A stretch of 64,000 bases of DNA from Lysinibacillus sp. ZYM-1. GTDB lineage: Bacteria > Bacillota > Bacilli > Bacillales_A > Planococcaceae. How positions within the stretch are numbered: the first letter of the stretch is position 1; each line of letters opens with the position of its first letter. Below the pieces are notes generated by a model. It was given only the letters and a program-made list of their open reading frames with translations. It was not told the origin of the DNA and searched no databases. This document shows positions 25,954 through 34,113 of the stretch, piece by piece. The stretch covers positions 20,959 through 84,958 of the forward strand of contig NZ_KQ465126.1 of the NCBI RefSeq assembly GCF_001308875.1, read 5' to 3'. A program made the translations under genes and the position numbers.

Positions 25954-26532
25954 TTATGCGTGACGTAGGCCAAGTGCATGATATAAAAAGTCTAGAAGCT
26001 CAAGCTTAAGCAGTTGCATTGTTTCATCCTTGCTATCATCAAACAAATAAATCTGTTCAGCAGCAGATTCGATTAGACCAATGATAAGCTTAGCTGATCG
26101 TGATGGGTTAATGGACTCTCGAATGATTCCTTGTTGTTGAGCTGTTAATAAGAAATTACTCATCCAAGCATAGTAGGGTGAATAGATGCTTTCCCATTCT
26201 TTCAAATGCTCGGTTTGTGCAATACCTGCATAAATGAGGGCAACGATATCACCATATTCTTTTGTGATTAAGAAAATCATCTCAACAACTTCTTGAAGTT
26301 GCTGTTCAAAGGGTTTATGATCTGAAACGCCTTCTTCTACCGTAGTCATAATCCGCTCTACCATATTCTTTGCAATAGCAGGCATAACCGAAAGGCGCGA
26401 TGGGAAATAGAGATAAAATGTTCCTTGTGCAATACCAGCTGCCTTTACGATATCTGAAACCTTCGTTTTTTCAATTCCTTTTTTTCTAAACACTTCAATG
26501 GCTGCTTGAATAATTTTTTCTTCCTTTGACAT
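25954..26532 (-). CDS. yvdT: TetR-family repressor (YvdT-like)
   Basis: 192 residues. The N-terminal helix-turn-helix (IIQAAIEVFRKKGIEKTKVS, then DIVKAAGIAQGTFYLYFPSR) is typical of TetR, and the C-terminal 140 residues are a helical ligand-binding domain without recognisable specificity. I start at the ATG at 26532 (GAGGGATAGC upstream); a GTG at 26544 is possible. Two identical-arm palindromes flank the gene, one before the SMR genes and one before its own start, so it probably represses both itself and the exporter. Confidence 0.88.
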   Translation of the reverse strand: MSKEEKIIQAAIEVFRKKGIEKTKVSDIVKAAGIAQGTFYLYFPSRLSVMPAIAKNMVERIMTTVEEGVSDHKPFEQQLQEVVEMIFLITKEYGDIVALIYAGIAQTEHLKEWESIYSPYYAWMSNFLLTAQQQGIIRESINPSRSAKLIIGLIESAAEQIYLFDDSKDETMQLLKLELLDFLYHALGLRHA

Positions 26533-26593
26533 GCTATCCCTCACTTTGCCTTACTGATTAGTATGTTACAGGAGAAGAAAATGAATGTCAACG

Positions 26594-26620
26594 AAAAATG
26601 ACTGATAGTCAGTCATTTTT
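26594..26620. promoter_or_regulatory. Second TetR-type operator, extended palindrome
   Basis: AAAAATGACTGA and TCAGTCATTTTT flank a TAG centre, a 27-base perfect inverted repeat. It lies 62 bases upstream of the TetR start and 57 bases upstream of the small plus-strand gene, so it may control both. Confidence 0.85.
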
Positions 26621-26676
26621 GTGAAGTATAGTTGCTTTGACTTCTGGGAACTTTATGATTGAAAGGATTGATGATA

Positions 26677-26847
26677 ATGGAAGAGATTAAATTTGCACAA
26701 TTAGATTCACAGCAACTTGCCAAAATTAATGAACTTGAGAAAAAAATTGGTGTAACATTAGTTGCTTATGATTCCTCATCCATGCCACCACATGGTTCTG
26801 GCGCTTATGAGACAAATAATAGCACGACAAACAATCATCCATCATAA
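26677..26847 (+). CDS. Small protein of unknown function (56 residues)
   Basis: MEEIKFAQLDSQQLAKINEL opens a short amphipathic helix (residues 3-28), followed by a strand-like GVTLVAYD and a flexible tail rich in Ser, Pro, His, Asn and Thr (SSSMPPHGSGAYETNNST). There is no Cys, signal peptide or membrane segment. AAAGGA lies 9 bases before the ATG at 26677. It has its own upstream space, shared with a TetR operator, and a following hairpin. I do not recognise the family; coding is supported by the ribosome binding site and terminator. Confidence 0.6.
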   Translation: MEEIKFAQLDSQQLAKINELEKKIGVTLVAYDSSSMPPHGSGAYETNNSTTNNHPS

Positions 26848-26855
26848 TAAAGTGA

Positions 26856-26892
26856 GAAATGCCTTGCAGTTAATGTAAGGTATTTTCATTTT
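26856..26892 (+). terminator. Probable terminator of the 56-residue protein gene
   Basis: AAATGCCTTGC pairs imperfectly with GTAAGGTATTT and is followed by a T-rich stretch. Confidence 0.5.
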
Positions 26893-26918
26893 AAGTAACA
26901 CTTAAGGAGTGAATGAAC

Positions 26919-28085
26919 ATGAAAGAATTCTATGCTGATTTACATATTCATATTGGTCGTACTTTTAGAGGCCGGGCTGTGAAAATTACTGGGAGTAAAA
27001 CATTGACATTAGCACGCATTTTAGAGACTGCTAGTGCGAGAAAAGGGTTGGATATCATAGGTATCATTGATTGCCATTCACCAGAGGTCATAGAGGAAAT
27101 GAAAGAGATGATTGACCGAGGTGAACTGATCGAGCTAGCAGAGGGAGGGCTACGTTATCTAAAAACGACACTGATTCCAGGATCAGAAATAGAAATCTAT
27201 GATCAACATTGCCATGGTCCAATTCATGTGCTTGCTTACTTCCCTACATTATTACTAATGGAGCAATTTTCAAATTGGATGTCTCAACATATGAAAAATA
27301 TCCATTTAAGCTCACAGCGAATTTATTGTGATGGAAGAACATTACAACAAAAAGTACATGAATTGGGAGGGCTTTTTATCCCTGCACATGTATTTACACC
27401 CTTTAAAAGTTTGTATGGCAAAGGTGTTCATCGTAGTTTAACAGAGGTCTTTGATCCGCAACTTATCGATGCGATTGAATTAGGTTTAAGCTCAGATACA
27501 AACATGGTGAGCCATATTAAAGAACTTCAAGCATACACATTCGTGAGTAATTCAGATGCACATTCTCTTGGAAAACTAGCACGTGAGTATCAAAAATTAC
27601 GATTAGCAGAAGCGAATTTTGCTGAATTACAAATGGCCCTTCATGAACAACAGGGCCGAGCGGTAATAGCCAATTATGGCTTAAATCCATTGCTTGGTAA
27701 ATATCATCAGACAGTTTGTGCTAAATGTGGAGAACAACTTAGTAACGAAGCAATAATTTGTACGAACTGTGAAAGTACACAAATCGTAAAGGGCGTTGCT
27801 ACACGTATTCAAGAATTATCAGAGGAATTTTCAAATGAAAGAAGTAGACCGTCTTATATCCATCAGGTACCACTTGATTTTATTCCTGGTCTTGGTCCAA
27901 AAATGATGGAACGATTACTACAAGCTTTCGGAACAGAGATGAATATTTTACATCGAGTTACATTCGAACAGCTTGCACAAATTGTGCCACATAAAATTGC
28001 CAAATTAATTGATGCAGCTAGAACAGGTCATTTAGCTATTGAAGTTGGAGGTGGTGGCATTTATGGAAAGATACAAATTGAATAG
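26919..28085 (+). CDS. Endonuclease Q-like PHP-domain protein (YqxK/EndoQ family)
   Basis: 388 residues. A PHP-type metal site is built from YADLHIHIGR at the N-terminus, DCHSPEV near 54, HVLAYFP, GLFIPAHVFTP near 154 and FVSNSDAHSLGKL near 209. A zinc ribbon follows (CAKCG ... CTNCE, about residues 270-290), and then a helix-hairpin-helix-like end (FIPGLGPKMMERLLQAFG). This order is that of EndoQ, which nicks DNA 5' of deaminated bases such as uracil and hypoxanthine; Bacillus members have been shown active. I start at the ATG at 26919 because AAGGAG is 9 bases before it. Monocistronic. Confidence 0.85.
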   Translation: MKEFYADLHIHIGRTFRGRAVKITGSKTLTLARILETASARKGLDIIGIIDCHSPEVIEEMKEMIDRGELIELAEGGLRYLKTTLIPGSEIEIYDQHCHGPIHVLAYFPTLLLMEQFSNWMSQHMKNIHLSSQRIYCDGRTLQQKVHELGGLFIPAHVFTPFKSLYGKGVHRSLTEVFDPQLIDAIELGLSSDTNMVSHIKELQAYTFVSNSDAHSLGKLAREYQKLRLAEANFAELQMALHEQQGRAVIANYGLNPLLGKYHQTVCAKCGEQLSNEAIICTNCESTQIVKGVATRIQELSEEFSNERSRPSYIHQVPLDFIPGLGPKMMERLLQAFGTEMNILHRVTFEQLAQIVPHKIAKLIDAARTGHLAIEVGGGGIYGKIQIE

Positions 28086-28193
28086 ATAAAGAGAAAATGT
28101 TTCAAAAAGATTGTTGGTTTTTTAACCTATTTTTAACTCTCTTCTAGTAAAATAGTTAAAACAATTACTATTTTTAGATAGAGGAGAGCGTAT

Positions 28194-29816
28194 ATGCAAT
28201 TTTCAAAGAAATTCCGTTTTTTAGCTACAAGCATACTTGCACTACAGTTAACGATACCTGTCGCAGCTAATGCTGACGATCCAAAAGATTACATAGCACC
28301 AAGTTGGATTGCACAGGTAGATTATGTAGCACTAGGTGATTCAATTGCTCATGGGATGAACGAGGTAGGAGTAATCGGATTAGGCTACACAGATTTTGTT
28401 GCACAAACTTTACAAGAAGAGGGCTTCATCACTTCTTATAACAAAGGTTTTGCCATGTCAGGCTATACAACAAAAAATGTTTTGGCAGATATACAAAATG
28501 ATGTTGCAAAAACGGTGACTGGTTTTGGTTATCCGACAGACCAAGTAAAGTTAAAAACATCTATAAAAGAGGCAGAGATCATTACACTAACTGTTGGCGC
28601 TAATGATTTATTACCAATATTAAAAGAGTCCCAAATAACAGGGGTGGACGCAGTTGCCATCGTTAAGGCTACGAAAGAAGCTGTAACAAATATTGCAACA
28701 ATATTAACTGAAATTAAAAAGTTAAATCCACAAGCTGAAATTTATGTGATGGGATATTATAATTCGTTCCCTTACTATAGTGAGAACTTACAAAATCAAT
28801 TTAAAATACTATTGGCAACAATGAATACAACAATAAAAACAACTGCTGAAAAAGCTGGAGCGATTTTTGTACCAACTTATGATGTTGTGGCCAAGGATGT
28901 TCCAAACTACCTTCCAAATCCAGAAAATATTCATTTAAGTGAAGCTGGTTATTTTGCATTGGCAAATGAAGCATTTTTACCAATCATTAAAACTAGCTCT
29001 TTATGGGATGTAACGAAAGCTATTCAAGTAGATGTAAAAGATCGTACAACTGTAGAAGTAAGGTGGCAAGAAGCGACGGATAATGTTGGCATAGAGAATT
29101 ACGAAATTTATGTAAATGGAAAATTAACGTCAACATTGAATGCAGATACAACTAAGGTGACGCTCAACGATCTAACAGAGAATACAGCCTACACTATTAC
29201 AGTAAAAGCAATTGATGCTGCTGGTAATGAAAGCGTTCAAAATCCAAAAGTAACTTTCACTACAGGAGGGTCGATACGCTTTACAGATACAGTCAATCAT
29301 TGGGCGAAAGAGTATATTCAACAAGCAGCAGAAGCAGGGATGATGAATGGCTATCCTGATGGAACGTTTAAACCTAATCAAAATGTGACACGAGCACAAG
29401 TTGCTTCTATACTAGTGAGAAGTTTAGGCTTAACAACACGGGAAAAGGCACCATTTACTGACATATCAAATTATGATGCAAAAACACAGTCTGAAATTGC
29501 AGCAGCGTACACACATGGCATTATTAAGGGTGCCGATGGGAAATTCAACCCCACAAAACCTGTAACACGCGCTGAATTAGCAGTGATGATTCAGCGTACC
29601 TATGAACAGCAATTTAAACAACCTTATATTGTACAAGGGGGTTTGCCATTTACAGATGTTGCGTCATATAATGCTGAGACAAAACAGGCCATTACGATGT
29701 TATATGAGTTAGGAATTATAACAGGAGATGGAGGAAAATATTCACCAGCAGCTTCAACCACAAGGGGGCAAGCAGCTAAAATTATGGTGAACTTGAATCA
29801 ATTATTCACGAAGTAA
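28194..29816 (+). CDS. Secreted SGNH/GDSL hydrolase with FN3 and SLH domains
   Basis: 540 residues. Signal peptide to about residue 27 (VAANA), then an SGNH hydrolase: Ser50 in VALGDSIAHG (block I), block III GAND (near 141) and His in NIHLSEAGY (block V, near 242). A fibronectin III module follows (about 265-355), and then three SLH units (about 360-540; AEAGMMNGYPDGTFKPNQNV is the first motif). The enzyme is an esterase or lipase-like hydrolase held on the cell wall. The architecture suggests a role in lipid or cell-wall ester turnover; the substrate is unknown. The ATG follows AGAGGAGAGCGTAT. Confidence 0.9.
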   Translation: MQFSKKFRFLATSILALQLTIPVAANADDPKDYIAPSWIAQVDYVALGDSIAHGMNEVGVIGLGYTDFVAQTLQEEGFITSYNKGFAMSGYTTKNVLADIQNDVAKTVTGFGYPTDQVKLKTSIKEAEIITLTVGANDLLPILKESQITGVDAVAIVKATKEAVTNIATILTEIKKLNPQAEIYVMGYYNSFPYYSENLQNQFKILLATMNTTIKTTAEKAGAIFVPTYDVVAKDVPNYLPNPENIHLSEAGYFALANEAFLPIIKTSSLWDVTKAIQVDVKDRTTVEVRWQEATDNVGIENYEIYVNGKLTSTLNADTTKVTLNDLTENTAYTITVKAIDAAGNESVQNPKVTFTTGGSIRFTDTVNHWAKEYIQQAAEAGMMNGYPDGTFKPNQNVTRAQVASILVRSLGLTTREKAPFTDISNYDAKTQSEIAAAYTHGIIKGADGKFNPTKPVTRAELAVMIQRTYEQQFKQPYIVQGGLPFTDVASYNAETKQAITMLYELGIITGDGGKYSPAASTTRGQAAKIMVNLNQLFTK

Positions 29817-29818
29817 AA

Positions 29819-29853
29819 AAAAGGTAGAGGTAAAACAGCACCTCTACCTTTTG
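29819..29853 (+). terminator. Terminator after the SGNH-SLH gene
   Basis: AAAAGGTAGAGG pairs with CCTCTACCTTTT around a 10-base loop. Confidence 0.85.
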
Positions 29854-29921
29854 ACGTTTTTGCTACAAACAAAGTATAGTCTTACTAGGTTGTATATGGT
29901 AATAAAGAGAGGAGAATGGGG

Positions 29922-30290
29922 ATGTTATCATTTATCTTATCTGCCAAAAGATTAGTTAAAGGATTGTGGCGGTCATTTAAACGACCACAGTTTCTATCAC
30001 TATTTACAACATTATTCCTTATCATTCTATCCGGTACTTTGTTTTACAAGGGTACAGAGGGTTGGCATTGGCTAGATGCCATGTATTTTGCTGTAGTCAG
30101 TTTGATTCCAACAGGCGTAGAAACTGGGCTATATCCAACAACCTCTTACTCGAAGATTTTTACAATGATTTATCTCATTGTTGGTACGGGTGTAATGTTT
30201 ATTATGTTGCTCATGCTGGGGCGCTCTCTCGTCGATTTTTCCTTAAACGAGGATGAAAAAGAAGAGGTTAAGAAACGTTTGAAAAAGTAA
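29922..30290 (+). CDS. Two-TM ion-channel-like protein with an atypical filter
   Basis: 122 residues with two membrane helices (about 24-41 and 79-99) and a pore loop between them, the layout of Ion_trans_2/KcsA-like channels. The loop SLIPTGVETGLYPTT (60-74) aligns with the usual SLTTVGYGDxYPTT, but the TVGYGD filter is not present. The C-terminus is a short charged helix (EDEKEEVKKRLKK). AGGAG is 7 bases before the chosen ATG at 29922; the ATG at 29916 is too close to it. It may be a channel of altered selectivity or a non-conducting relative; a tight terminator follows. Confidence 0.75.
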   Translation: MLSFILSAKRLVKGLWRSFKRPQFLSLFTTLFLIILSGTLFYKGTEGWHWLDAMYFAVVSLIPTGVETGLYPTTSYSKIFTMIYLIVGTGVMFIMLLMLGRSLVDFSLNEDEKEEVKKRLKK

Positions 30291-30340
30291 AATAGCCGTA
30301 CAATCAATCTGATGAAAGATTCATTGTACGGCTATTTTTT
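30289..30340. terminator. Bidirectional terminator
   Basis: AAATAGCCGTACAAT and ATTGTACGGCTATTT form a long stem with A-run before and T-run after, between the convergent channel gene and the YxcD-like gene. Confidence 0.9.
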
Positions 30341-30626
30341 ATGAAAGTTTTGCAATAATGCCTTCTTCATCGTCTAAAACAAGTTCAATACCTGTTGAGA
30401 AGGGATCACCATGTAGAACATCCTTTATCCAAACGCGCAAGGCGCCTATTATGGCTGCTGTATTGAGTATTTCCATTTGACCACTTACTTCAACCTCTGC
30501 GCCGAAGCCCGTGTCATCATCATATGTCAATTCCACAAGAACATCCTCTGGGCGAATGTTCTTGTAATACGCTTGGGATAAACAAATAGCGTTAATAATA
30601 TCTTGTTCGTTAATTATTTGTGCCAT
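30339..30626 (-). CDS. yxcD: YxcD-family (DUF2653) protein
   Basis: 95 residues, small acidic cytosolic protein. The sequence MAQIINEQDIINAICLSQAY, then VELTYDDDTGFGAEVEVSGQ and a helical AIIGALRVWIKDVL segment resembles B. subtilis YxcD (DUF2653), whose function is unknown. AGAGGAAGCTCA lies before the ATG. It overlaps the end of the upstream membrane-protein gene by 13 bases, so the two are translationally coupled. Confidence 0.8.
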   Translation of the reverse strand: MAQIINEQDIINAICLSQAYYKNIRPEDVLVELTYDDDTGFGAEVEVSGQMEILNTAAIIGALRVWIKDVLHGDPFSTGIELVLDDEEGIIAKLS

Positions 30627-31078
30627 TGAGCTTCCTCTTTGCGTTTTTTATCTTTAAACATCTTCATAATTTTTACGACAAGCATCACAATAACGACAAT
30701 TGCAGCTACGTTAATGAGTAATCCTAAAATATTTCCAAGTAAACCCATGCCGCTAAATAAGCTACCGAATAATAAACCTGCAAGTCCCCCAAGCATTAAC
30801 CCTTTCATAAGGCCACCTGAGAAGAAACCACCTTTTTTAGTTGTATCCACTTTATTTGTAGAACTTGTGTTGTTTTTATTTGTTGTTGCATTTTTTTGAT
30901 CTTTAGAAGTATCCTGGGACTTCTGGATATTTGAGCTATTGTTATTGTTTGAGAAGCCTTTTTTACCCGATTTATAGGATTTAGCTTCTGCTGTTGGTGT
31001 ATCTGAGATGAATAATGTTGCACCAACTGTGGAAAATATCAGTGTCGCTGCAAATAGAGCGGCAAGAATTTTTTTCAT
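30614..31078 (-). CDS. Tim44-like/small exported membrane protein
   Basis: 154 residues. A signal-like N-terminus (ILAALFAATLIFSTVGATLF) is followed by a Lys/Ser/Asn/Thr-rich low-complexity linker (residues 32-82), then a Gly-rich double membrane segment (GGFFSGGLMKGLMLGGLAGL, then FGSLFSGMGLLG and VAAIVVIVMLVVKIM) and a basic tail. This layout is that of short proteins annotated as Tim44-domain or import-like in Firmicutes, without the catalytic-looking Tim44 core. GGAGGAATGTAAGTA precedes the ATG. It is coupled to the yxcD-like gene. The function is unknown. Confidence 0.65.
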   Translation of the reverse strand: MKKILAALFAATLIFSTVGATLFISDTPTAEAKSYKSGKKGFSNNNNSSNIQKSQDTSKDQKNATTNKNNTSSTNKVDTTKKGGFFSGGLMKGLMLGGLAGLLFGSLFSGMGLLGNILGLLINVAAIVVIVMLVVKIMKMFKDKKRKEEAQWHK

Positions 31079-31262
31079 TACTTACATTCCTCCAATATAA
31101 TTTTTAATTTGGTCATAAACTAGTTCTTATATAGTAATATTACATGAACTATATTAAAAAATAAAACCAATGCCTTCTATAAATGAGCAATATCAAAAAA
31201 TTTGAACAAATAGTGACAGATGATGTGGTTGTAAAAATTATCTAATAGAAAGGGGTGAAACG

Positions 31263-32279
31263 ATGCTAGCAACATTAATAATTTTCATCTCAATATTTTT
31301 ATTGCTGTACCTGACAGAAAAAAGGCGCTTCCTCAACGCGGTAGCTCTCGGTCTGATAGGTATATATATAGTCAGAGCGCTCATTATTCACTATCCTTTA
31401 TTACTACCTGATGATCAGGGGATCATTTCAGAAATGGGGATATTTATTATTCTAGGAAGCTTTCCAAGTATCATGTTTATTTTATCTATAGCCATGTTTT
31501 TTAATAGTAAAATTTTATTGGAGAAGGAAGGACGTAAAGTACGAAATTTAATGTTGGCCATTATGGGACTAAGTTTTGTTATTATGATGATATGGTACGT
31601 ATTCGTCATTTTTATACAAATTGAAAATGTACTTTGGCATATTCTTTTCTTCTATGCGTTTTTGATTTTTGGCTATACAATGTTTTTATACACAAGTGTC
31701 CTAGCATACGCCATATTGTATCATTTCACACCCATACGCTATGAACCGAGTTATATAATAACACTAGGCTCAGGGTTAATTGGCGATAGAGTCCCACCAC
31801 TTTTAGCAAGTCGTTTAAATGAAGCGGTAAAGCAATACAAGAAGTACGGGGAAAGACCGTTTATCATTGTCTCCGGTGGTCAAGGAAATGATGAAAAAGT
31901 ATCAGAAGCAAAGGCTATGAAAAAATATTTATTAGATGTCCATGATATTCCCTCTAAAAAAATTCTAATGGAAGATCAATCGACCAATACAGAAGAAAAT
32001 ATGGTCTTTACAAAAAACATTATGGACCAACATGCTCAAGGAGAAAAATATCGTTCCATATTTGTGACAAATAATTTTCACGTATTTCGTGCAAGTCTCT
32101 ATGCAAAAAAAGCAAAACTAGATGCAGAAGGGGTTGGCTCAAAAACAGCCTTTTACTATGTTCCTAATGCATTTACACGAGAATTTATAGGCTTATTAGA
32201 AATGAATAAATGGGCCCATACTACAATTTTTTTAATCATTACGCTATTCATAGGCTTACTGTTGAGAGCGTATGTGTAA
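31263..32279 (+). CDS. ydcF: YdcF/SanA-type (DUF218) membrane protein
   Basis: 338 residues. About five membrane helices occupy residues 1-145, a DUF218 domain lies at about 155-305 (IITLGSGLIGDRVPPLLASR near the start; PFIIVSGGQGNDEKVSEAKA; DQSTNTEENM; VTNNFHVFRASLYAKK), and a final helix is at 316-334. DUF218 proteins such as SanA and ElyC act in envelope or peptidoglycan-precursor integrity, and a nucleotide- or SAM-binding role has been suggested for YdcF. The ATG follows AAAGGGGTGAAACG. Single gene, followed by a terminator. Confidence 0.88.
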   Translation: MLATLIIFISIFLLLYLTEKRRFLNAVALGLIGIYIVRALIIHYPLLLPDDQGIISEMGIFIILGSFPSIMFILSIAMFFNSKILLEKEGRKVRNLMLAIMGLSFVIMMIWYVFVIFIQIENVLWHILFFYAFLIFGYTMFLYTSVLAYAILYHFTPIRYEPSYIITLGSGLIGDRVPPLLASRLNEAVKQYKKYGERPFIIVSGGQGNDEKVSEAKAMKKYLLDVHDIPSKKILMEDQSTNTEENMVFTKNIMDQHAQGEKYRSIFVTNNFHVFRASLYAKKAKLDAEGVGSKTAFYYVPNAFTREFIGLLEMNKWAHTTIFLIITLFIGLLLRAYV

Positions 32280-32288
32280 CCAAAATTC

Positions 32289-32326
32289 AACTGTCTTCCA
32301 TATAATAATGGCAAGACAGTTTTTTA
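32289..32326 (+). terminator. Terminator after ydcF
   Basis: AACTGTCTT pairs with AAGACAGTT, with an inner CCAT/ATGG stem, followed by TTTT. Confidence 0.85.
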
Positions 32327-32350
32327 CATAATGTGCAAGGGAGGAAAACA

Positions 32351-33637
32351 ATGTACGAGCAAATTTTAGCGAAGCGCAATAAAGAACGAATTAATTCCTT
32401 ACAAAGTATAATACAAACAAAAAATACATGGTTTGCTCAAAATATAAAATTACTTTCATTCGATGAAGTTAACTTGGCAGCCTTGCAAAAAATACTGTAT
32501 CAAATAGTGCGAGGGTTATTAAAAGACCAGCAACAGCGTCATTTGCAAATTGTCGTTTCAGATCAAACTCAATCTGTGCAAGACAATGTATTAACGCTGT
32601 TAGCAGAATATGATGATTTGTTGCGTGATGCCATCCCGCAGCCAATCTATATACTCGTTTGGCAAATTTCATCCCTCGAAAAGTTAGCAAGCAGAATAGA
32701 AGTAGTAGATGATGTACTTGATGTAGTTGAATGGTATTTCTGCCATCAAGATGATCAAGTCAAGATTTTAGATGAGGAAGATTTAGATCATGAGGTAATG
32801 ATTGATTTATATAAAGAGGCGGTTGAGGACCAGGATACGGATGCGCAATATCAGCTGGGGGAATATTACAGCGCAATTGAAGGGGATTATTTCCAACCTG
32901 AAAAATCATTAAAATGGTTTGAATTAGCTGCCGCTCAGGATAATGCAGATGCCCAATACGTGTTAGGTAATTTTTATTTTGAGGGAATCGGTGTTGAGGA
33001 GAATTATGCTCGGGCTTTTTCATTATATGAAAAAGCAGCTTTACAAGGGCACGCAGATGCTGCCAATAATTTAGCAGATATGTACTTTAATGGAGAGAGT
33101 GTGCCAAAGGATTTTACACTAGCAAAAAAATGGTTTGACTATGCTGCTAGCAAGAACGTTGCGGAGGCCATGTTTACGCTAGGAATTATTTATGAGCAAG
33201 GATTAGGCGTTAAAAAAGATGCAGGTGCAGCTTTTAATGCCTATAAAAAATCTGCCGAAACAGGGTATGTTGAAGCTCAGTATCGTCTTGGTGGTATTTA
33301 TTTAGAGGGGCGTCTTGGTCAAGCAAAAGATATAAATCGAGGTCTATTTTGGTTTGAAAGAGCGGCAGAACAATTCCATATTGATGCCTTTTATGATTTA
33401 GGTTTTATTTGGAGTAAAGGATTAACAGGCATTCGGAATATTGAAAAGGGAATTCATTGGTTTAAACAGGCTGCTCTGCAAGGGGATGCTGACGCCAAGC
33501 TACAACTTGGACATATATATCATAAAGGTGAAGGAATTGCCAGAAATCTGAAAGAGGCTATTAAGTGGTATGGACTTGCAGCAGATGCTGGCATTGAAGA
33601 GGCTGCTAAAATATTACAGGAACTTAAGGGATTGTAA
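32351..33637 (+). CDS. Sel1-repeat (tetratricopeptide-like) protein
   Basis: 428 residues, soluble. After a unique N-terminal domain of about 150 residues (AKRNKERINSLQSIIQTKNT onward, with an acidic DEEDLDHE segment at its end) come about seven Sel1-like repeats of 36-38 residues, each with the A-x-Y-x-L-G ... KDxxxAxxWFxxAAxxG pattern. Sel1 proteins are scaffolds for protein-protein contacts. The N-terminal domain is unrecognised. The start ATG at 32351 follows AAGGGAGGAAAACA. Confidence 0.88.
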   Translation: MYEQILAKRNKERINSLQSIIQTKNTWFAQNIKLLSFDEVNLAALQKILYQIVRGLLKDQQQRHLQIVVSDQTQSVQDNVLTLLAEYDDLLRDAIPQPIYILVWQISSLEKLASRIEVVDDVLDVVEWYFCHQDDQVKILDEEDLDHEVMIDLYKEAVEDQDTDAQYQLGEYYSAIEGDYFQPEKSLKWFELAAAQDNADAQYVLGNFYFEGIGVEENYARAFSLYEKAALQGHADAANNLADMYFNGESVPKDFTLAKKWFDYAASKNVAEAMFTLGIIYEQGLGVKKDAGAAFNAYKKSAETGYVEAQYRLGGIYLEGRLGQAKDINRGLFWFERAAEQFHIDAFYDLGFIWSKGLTGIRNIEKGIHWFKQAALQGDADAKLQLGHIYHKGEGIARNLKEAIKWYGLAADAGIEEAAKILQELKGL

Positions 33638-34113
33638 ATTTTATGTTAAAATTTCATAGATCTTTAAGATTATTTATATGATCTTGAGCAATGGTTCTTT
33701 CGTATAGTAAAAAGCTCTATTTGTAAGTATTAAGGATCATTTAGGTTGAGGGCATAAAATATTAATATAGTGATATTTAATGAGGACCTATCGGAAAATA
33801 GAAAAAAGGTAAAAAAAATAAGCATAATCAAACAAACAAATAGAAGAAAAGGCTACCAATAATATTGTGGTAGCTTTTTTATTGATGATTTCAGGCAATT
33901 TAACAGCAAGGACTTTATATATACATTATGTAAAAAAATGGTACATATAAGATTGACAGTAATTTTTAAAATGTTTAAGGTAAATGAGTAATTTTGAAAA
34001 CAATCATACATAAATAAATCGACTGTAGTTAATGTATAGAGCAGATCTGTTTGTTGAGTACAAATCACCTTTTAATTAATGATTGAACAATAAGTGACCG
34101 CTTTTGGAGGAGT
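33638..34113. other. Intergenic region with one terminator and no convincing gene
   Basis: AT-rich; holds the hairpin at 33847-33880. The 200 bases between the Sel1 gene and that hairpin could carry a 3' UTR or a small RNA, but no promoter boxes are clear. A minus-strand 71-codon frame here was rejected. Confidence 0.45.
33847..33880 (+). terminator. Terminator, about 210 bases downstream of the Sel1 gene
   Basis: AAAGGCTACCA pairs with TGTGGTAGCTTT and is followed by T6. The large distance from the Sel1 stop leaves room for a separate small transcript. Confidence 0.75.

Noticed and set aside
33853..34068. Minus-strand 71-codon frame
   Set aside because: AT-driven composition, GTG start sitting on its own purine run, and its end lies within a terminator hairpin.
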